DNA of 64,000 nt from Zelonia costaricensis (taxonomy: Eukaryota > Euglenozoa > Kinetoplastea > Trypanosomatida > Trypanosomatidae), in the NCBI GenBank assembly GCA_030849075.1, contig JASAOO010003557.1, positions 84,235 through 148,234 of the forward strand, in the 5' to 3' direction. Positions 59,601-64,000 of this stretch are shown here, piece after piece; position 1 is the stretch's first letter; each line of letters begins with the position of its first letter. A program made the position numbers and the translations under genes. Under the pieces are notes generated by a model, which ran no database searches, was not told the DNA's origin, and saw only the letters and a list, made by a program, of their open reading frames with translations.

Positions 59601-62600
59601 CGCCGCTGGCGGACGCGACGAGTTTCCGCTTGAATGACCGCGTGCTGCTGGACGAGGTGAACCACTTCCGCCGTCGGTACTGCAGCATTATTGCCTTCTG
59701 CATGCACGTCATGGAATCGGAGATTGGCGTCAAGTTCCTCAACGAGCACTGCACGTACTTCATGGAGGGTGTGCTGCCGTGTGTGCTGCGCCACGGCGGC
59801 GTGATTGAGCTGCAGCGGCCCGACTACATCGTGGTCAGCTTCGGGGCGCACAACAAGGTCGCCATGCACCAGGGCCGTGCTGCCAAGTGCGCGCTGGAGG
59901 TGATGCACCTGCTGAACACCACGACGCCGATCGGCCCGCGCATCGGGTGCCTGCTCGATGCCAGCGAGTACTACGTCGGCACGTGCGGTGCGGCTGGACG
60001 TAATGCCGTCGTGACGTTCTCGCACAGCCTCGCCCCAAAGGGAGACCTCATTCGCATCCTCAAGTCAGTGCAGACGCAAATTCTGCTGACGCAGCGGCTT
60101 GCCTCGACGCTGGAAAACACGATGCTGCTGATGCCGGTGGACTGCATGGTGCTCAACCCGATCGGCAAGAAGGATGTCATTCTGTACGAGCTGCGCGGCC
60201 ACATCCGCATGCTGCCGCCTGAGGTATCAGAGGTGATGGTGCGGCAGGTGATCCGGGCGGTGCGGATGGGCTTTACCCGCATGCTGAAGGGCGACTACGT
60301 CAAGGCGCTCGAGATGCTGGAGCCATACGAGTCGACGGAGCTGCAGGCGGCGCGGCTGGCCTTCATGTGCCGGGCGTTCGTGGCCCGCCACATCAGCCGC
60401 CCCTTTGTCCGCTCCGTGACGCGCTTGACCTTCTCCGAGGCGCACTTTTCCGGCTACAACGAGGATCACGCCGGGGAGTGGATGGATGCCCACGTCAGCG
60501 GCGCGTCGATGGGAACGCACGGCCCCGGCAACGGACCGGGGTTGGCGGCGGAGGTGGCCAACCCGCTCGGGTTGAGCCCCGCCGCCTTCGCCATCTCCCC
60601 TTTCATGAACGAGCTCGACCCCACCGCGTTACTCACGACGCCGGCGACCATGCGACTCGTCGTAGGAGCGGAGCCTAGTCCACCAACGCCGAGCCACGAG
60701 GACGACGTGGATCGCCCCAACGAGGGGAGCATGACGGCGGGCGCCGCGTCCGCGATGATGCGCGTCAACAACGCCTCGACCAGCACGCACCGGAGCAGCG
60801 TCTTCGGCTGCGAGACGAGCGTGAGTGCCGGCGAGGCGCCCGTCTCGACCGCGTCGGCAGCGAGCGTGGCGGCCACCGATGGGGCGGCAGGAGCGGCACC
60901 GGCTGGGGCAGACGAGGGCGAGACGGCGCTGTTCGAGATGTTCATCGAGGACCAGCCGGACGATGACGATGATGACGACGACGATGGTGCGGAGGGGGGC
61001 ACGGTGATGGCGGGCGCCGCAGCGGGTGGGGATGGGGCGTCAACAGGCGCCGTGCACGGCGAGCGCTCCGCGTCGATGCAGGGGGCAGGGGAGTCCGAAG
61101 GCGGCTCCGTGGCGCCGTCCTCCGCCCCGCCAGCACGGCGACTGCGCAAAGGAGAGCTGCCGCTCTTCTTCCACGACTATGAGGGCAACCCATGGCGCCG
61201 GTCCTACGACGTGCTCGGCACCGGCGCCTTCTCTACGGTGTACCGCGGCCTCTCGATGTCCGGCAACCTCGTCGCGCTCAAGTGCTTTCAGCTCAGCGCG
61301 CGCAACAGCGACGTGCACGCCATTGTAGACGAGATCCGACTCTTCGCAAACCTGCATCACGAGAACGTGGTGCAGTACCTCAGCCTCTACGTGTCCGAGT
61401 CGTTCGTGATCGAAATCATGGAGTTTGTGCCCGGCGGCTCGCTGGACACGCTTCTGAAGAGCTTCGGCTGCCTGCGACCGGAGTCGATGCGCCGCTACCT
61501 GCGTGACATCACCCGCGGGCTCGGCTACCTGCACGCCGCCTGCATCGTCCACTGCGACATCAAGCCACACAACGTGCTGCTCGCCATGGATGGGCAGTGC
61601 AAGCTGAGCGACTTCGGCTCAGCCATCGCGCGTGCCACGTCGTCGGTGTGCAAGATCGATGACGTGCTCGAGATGCGCGGGACGCCGGGGTACATGGCGC
61701 CTGAGGTGGCCCGTGGCGATGTGCCCACCATGAAGAGCGACGTCTACTCCCTCGGCGTTACCATTCTGGAGCTCCTCACCGGCAAGCTGCCGTGGGACTA
61801 CGCCGACACCTTCGCCCTGGAGGCGTCCGCCACGCGGCTGGCGCGCGGGCGCAGCGTGTCGGAGCGGCGCGGCCCACAGCAGCTGGCCGATCTCGCCTCC
61901 CCGCTCGGCCTGTCCGTGCCGGAGGCGAGCGAGACGGGACTGACCGTCGCGCAGGTGCCGCCCCGGCGGCCGAGCTCATCGAATACGGCGACCTTTGGCT
62001 CGAGTCACACCGACCCCGCCCCGTCCACGAACACGACCGCGTGCGGCCTTGGGGCGTCGGGTCGGGCCGCGGAGCTGAGCCACAACCAATCAAACTCCAT
62101 GCGGAGCGGCAACGAGGCGGTGGCTAGCGCCTCGGCCGGCAGCAAACTGCTGTTTGTGTCAGAGGGCGACGTGAGCAGCCCGCTCGGCAACGCTTTCACC
62201 ACTGTCGGCGCGTTGACAGGGGTGGCTGCACTACCGGCGCTAGCGCGGTTCCGCCGCAGCAGCGTTGAGCTGGCGCGGCTGCCGGCCTCGATTCCCGGCG
62301 AGCCAGGCGCCACTGCGCCGGCCTCGACACAGGGGCAGTGGTTTGCGGACGCTGGGCCAGGCACAAAGGAGGGAGGCACCGGCGGCGAGGGTGAGGCGGC
62401 TGGGGCACGCACCGGCGTGCCGCGCCGGAGCTCCGTCGCGGCCTCGACCCACTCGCGATGCGCGTCGGACACAGCCGGCTCCTCGTTCGTGCAGACACAC
62501 CGCTCCACCCCTTCCGTGCATCGCCGTCCCATCGAGCAGGTCCTGCGCAGCGCCACACAGCTTGTCGTGTACATTGGCCGCGGTTGGGTCGTGCCGCACA

Positions 62601-62713
62601 TCCCGGACACCCTCGACGAGGATGTCGTCGACTTCCTGGAGCTGTGTCTCAACCCCGATCCGGAGCAGCGCGCCACCATGTCGGAGCTCATGCTGCATCC
62701 TTGGCTCATGTAA
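56663..62713 (+). CDS. Receptor-like protein with degenerate cyclase domain and STE11-like kinase domain
   Basis: 2016 residues. The N-terminal 385 are disordered. TM1 is at about 390-412 and TM2 at about 809-831, enclosing a 395-residue ectodomain with many Asn-x-Ser/Thr sites and CACHE-like Tyr-rich blocks (inferred). A helical linker follows TM2. Residues 997-1190 resemble a class III nucleotide cyclase: Asp1054 fits the second metal site (DYIVVSFG), but the first metal Asp of FAD is Met1014 (FCM), so catalysis is doubtful. The kinase runs from about 1510 to the end: Gly loop GTGAFSTVY (1519-1527), Lys1540, HCDIKPHN (Asp1632; the usual Arg is Cys1631) and DFG at 1650-1652. About 240 disordered residues are inserted after the LPWDYADTF segment, and the last subdomains (DFLELCLNPDPEQRATMSEL) close the protein. 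The plan resembles trypanosome RDK1, a membrane STE11-like kinase that represses life-stage differentiation; orthology is unproven. Confidence 0.9.
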   Translation: MEDAHRLATPPDPDNVSPQVRGDISGARVILSPLSVGASVPHVPLPPIVVRRASADDAGAAADGAALTPPTAVTVPLMVRAAGTDSGTTTSPTQQSASLSIFTSTPPFYRTANSPSRIVCAGVGEAEQEMRTYGQFGAIQPSLSPHFPLQVQPRVTTPSASLNTPGYGNSAATSSVDPSGSAARARRKLRESEVSFTGASTGEAGTTVAAPTAATAPQSLGANALSGGLNLRGSGARFGKSSSVAALASSSAVGSGLLPGGDGLRRSSPSSWNATAYSSRAANSTNDDSRGESSRYDTMCGSRAGAENSYASTARSAAVTAASWTPTTPGVTPRPLMRLPSNLRASAPTSAASPHWYAGDAVAFEEAMPSMQHNGAPSAKRRRRSCRVPVSVAVMMSTIITVILVAAMTIVPLNAVSIQAADYVTSTLSLSLASSYTRSVEAAMLFLPNAISTYAFAYMNCADQQAWNWTADDMPQAMRQMCHTVAGTRRNPTSFLLYMSLSSPYTGYSAYCSQQYNASFLVGNYIIDNSSQPRYFIDSYSYNYAHPLTEYPAVMSMTPWEYTVDFGGSGNAWHEVVVPWYSEYLASMRPRTTAASSTGPAVDIGSDLTRIVAPNPSILNLASYLNGYWRVVTVGNVSVITYSFPFVDYAGHPATISGALQTDGFNSLHPDGLIASSPTARAMVVDTTSGLVFLASWPQDTAVRLDNWNESCNCTPGGQQQSAVYIDDIDDPLMIAAVQNIGGINGIMNTPLEVERWIGEFSGDGTDNLMVVSRVGITSNFSDMTLVVVFAVRRSDFTDSINQVQRSTLISVLTVLVIVVLVEIALLYLLVQPVRGIAAGLRAAAELRDGSECVDDVTSMVKEVAEMQRDFRIMNAKLMQMKTFLPQGMLGTAASYSDTQNPTDPNPPLSPTSATYGRGATGFSGSSGVFGEESLPNAPQRSCRDGEDDEGGGGGGAFGSNESGALIGQRRMLQEQSDEAPLADATSFRLNDRVLLDEVNHFRRRYCSIIAFCMHVMESEIGVKFLNEHCTYFMEGVLPCVLRHGGVIELQRPDYIVVSFGAHNKVAMHQGRAAKCALEVMHLLNTTTPIGPRIGCLLDASEYYVGTCGAAGRNAVVTFSHSLAPKGDLIRILKSVQTQILLTQRLASTLENTMLLMPVDCMVLNPIGKKDVILYELRGHIRMLPPEVSEVMVRQVIRAVRMGFTRMLKGDYVKALEMLEPYESTELQAARLAFMCRAFVARHISRPFVRSVTRLTFSEAHFSGYNEDHAGEWMDAHVSGASMGTHGPGNGPGLAAEVANPLGLSPAAFAISPFMNELDPTALLTTPATMRLVVGAEPSPPTPSHEDDVDRPNEGSMTAGAASAMMRVNNASTSTHRSSVFGCETSVSAGEAPVSTASAASVAATDGAAGAAPAGADEGETALFEMFIEDQPDDDDDDDDDGAEGGTVMAGAAAGGDGASTGAVHGERSASMQGAGESEGGSVAPSSAPPARRLRKGELPLFFHDYEGNPWRRSYDVLGTGAFSTVYRGLSMSGNLVALKCFQLSARNSDVHAIVDEIRLFANLHHENVVQYLSLYVSESFVIEIMEFVPGGSLDTLLKSFGCLRPESMRRYLRDITRGLGYLHAACIVHCDIKPHNVLLAMDGQCKLSDFGSAIARATSSVCKIDDVLEMRGTPGYMAPEVARGDVPTMKSDVYSLGVTILELLTGKLPWDYADTFALEASATRLARGRSVSERRGPQQLADLASPLGLSVPEASETGLTVAQVPPRRPSSSNTATFGSSHTDPAPSTNTTACGLGASGRAAELSHNQSNSMRSGNEAVASASAGSKLLFVSEGDVSSPLGNAFTTVGALTGVAALPALARFRRSSVELARLPASIPGEPGATAPASTQGQWFADAGPGTKEGGTGGEGEAAGARTGVPRRSSVAASTHSRCASDTAGSSFVQTHRSTPSVHRRPIEQVLRSATQLVVYIGRGWVVPHIPDTLDEDVVDFLELCLNPDPEQRATMSELMLHPWLM

Positions 62714-64000
62714 CCCCAGGCGGAGGCGCCTCTCCCTCTCCCTCCTCTTCTTTCCTCCGTAGAATTGGGGTGGGTGGGGGAGGCAGCATGTTTAAGTCGG
62801 GCAGGCCAACGTGGCGTTCCATGTTGTGTCTTTGCTTCCGTGTGTGATGCGTGTGGTGAAGCCGAATGCGCAGCCTCGCCAGCCGTTTGACATGTCTCTG
62901 ACGCCGCTTTTGTCGAGTGTCTTTTCCGGCAGCTGCTACGGTTTTGTTTTTCTTTCCATGCCTTCTCATGTGAATTGTCGTGCTCTTGGTGTCTCTCGCG
63001 CTCTGCCCGAGTTTTGCTCTACTGTGTGTGTGTGTGAGTGTGTGTGTATGTGCGTGTGTGTTTTGTGGTGCTTTGACGAGTTCCTGATCCGCTGCCAACG
63101 AGCACCAGCGTCGTTGATGTGTTGCTTTCTTTTTTTCCCATGCATCCCGTCGCACCTACGCACCCCCGAGCGTGGGGACTTGTGGGACACAGAGCGCTGT
63201 GCTCTGCCTTCTCCCTGTGTAATCGTGCAACAACAAAAAATGGTTCATGTGGTGACGAGTCGGCTCGCACTTTTCGTTGTGGCTGGCCATCTCCTTCTTC
63301 CAGCAGTGTTGTGCCTAGGATATGGGCACCTCCTCAGCATCCTCCGCCCGTCTCCTCCTCCCTTAACGCTGTCTCGCCGTTGAGGGAGCGTCGCGGCTTT
63401 GTTTTTCCCTTTCTTTTTCTTCGTCTTCTTCTCTGTGTGTATGTGTGTGTGTGTTCCAGAAAAAGCATCTCTGCATGCTTCTTTCGAATTTTTTCTTTTT
63501 GGAAAGAACTATATGCGCGTGGTTCCGTTTTGTGTGACACGCTTCTTTGTGGTGCCGCGGAGTGGGAAGGATTGGGGGATCAACCTCATGAGATTTGTGC
63601 AGAAACGCCGCGCTTACCTTTTTCTTTTTCTGGTTCCTTCCTGTGCTGCTGACACTTGCTCGTGCGGGGACGTTGGGGTTCTTGTTCTGCATCTCTTGTG
63701 CACGTCTGACCGTTTCTCGCCTCTATCTTGTGTGTGTGTGTGTTGTGTTCTTCTCGCTGTCGGCTTTCCATCCCTTTTGTTTTACGCCCTCCACACTTCG
63801 GCTGTAGGCTTCGGTTTCCTCGTAGGAGAACCGTGCCACTCTCCCCCCCCTCTCTGGCTGTTTCTTCGAACTGCCCTTTTGCTTTCAAGTGTTGGCCACT
63901 GTTTCTTGACCCTCGCTTCTATGCTGCCCTGTCAGACTGCTCATTTCTCGCCTTCTCCTTGTTCTTGAGCTTCGGCGTGTTTGTGTCTCTGTGCTTTGTT
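62714..64000. other. Downstream region to window end
   Basis: No gene seen. (GT)-type tracts at 63023-63062, 63433-63453 and 63728-63743 and T/C-rich sequence fit a long 3' UTR and the approach to a gene beyond the window. Confidence 0.65.
63023..63062 (+). repeat. Interrupted (GT)n tract
   Basis: GT units interrupted by GAGT, TATG and GCGT steps, about 310 bases after the kinase stop codon. Confidence 0.9.

Overview
The window looks like a piece of a trypanosomatid nuclear chromosome, most probably Leishmania or a close relative. It is GC-rich, every convincing gene lies on the + strand, and no coding region shows an intron. Most genes are preceded by a long pyrimidine tract ending in AG, the trans-splice acceptor layout of polycistronic kinetoplastid units. 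Long Ala/Pro/Ser-rich linkers, abundant (CA)n/(GT)n tracts and T/C-rich intergenic DNA fit the same group. I cannot name the species. No tRNA, rRNA, CRISPR array or transposon was found.

Layout. 1-195: 3' end of a magnesium-dependent phosphatase-1-like HAD gene. 1187-5935: large coiled-coil orphan. 5936-13292: unusually long stretch without a gene. 13293-17639: large protein whose C-terminal half reads as a divergent beta-propeller, possibly CDC20/Cdh1-like. 21149-24469: disordered orphan. 25905-30548: three consecutive genes with mitochondrial-type N-termini, the last two being tandem paralogues of a two-helix membrane protein (DUF1279/FAM210-like). 31726-34011: CFAP91/MAATS1, a radial-spoke-base protein of the axoneme. 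35338-37203: protein with a kinetoplastid PH-like C-terminus. 37855-38790: orphan. 39744-41117: DWNN plus RING protein of the RBBP6/Mpe1 family. 41806-45984: a four-module protein, PPPDE protease + PUB + DM9 repeats + GH85 endo-beta-N-acetylglucosaminidase. 47534-48685: coiled-coil protein with heptad-true repeats and a CaaX-like end. 50672-53632: MYND-finger protein. 56663-62713: two-pass receptor-like protein with a degenerate cyclase domain and an STE11-like kinase domain.

Neighbours need not share a pathway, because polycistronic units in these organisms are usually functionally mixed. Two local themes stand out: the mitochondrial trio at 25.9-30.5 kb and the glycan/ubiquitin fusion at 41.8 kb. 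The fusion is the most unusual object here. It joins a cysteine isopeptidase fold, a p97/VCP-tail-binding type domain, a possible mannose-binding lectin module and a deglycosylating enzyme in one chain, which suggests a one-polypeptide processor of misfolded glycoproteins.

Intergenic DNA has a strand polarity. (GT)n tracts tend to follow stop codons, and (CA)n tracts tend to sit shortly before the splice acceptor or start of the next gene.
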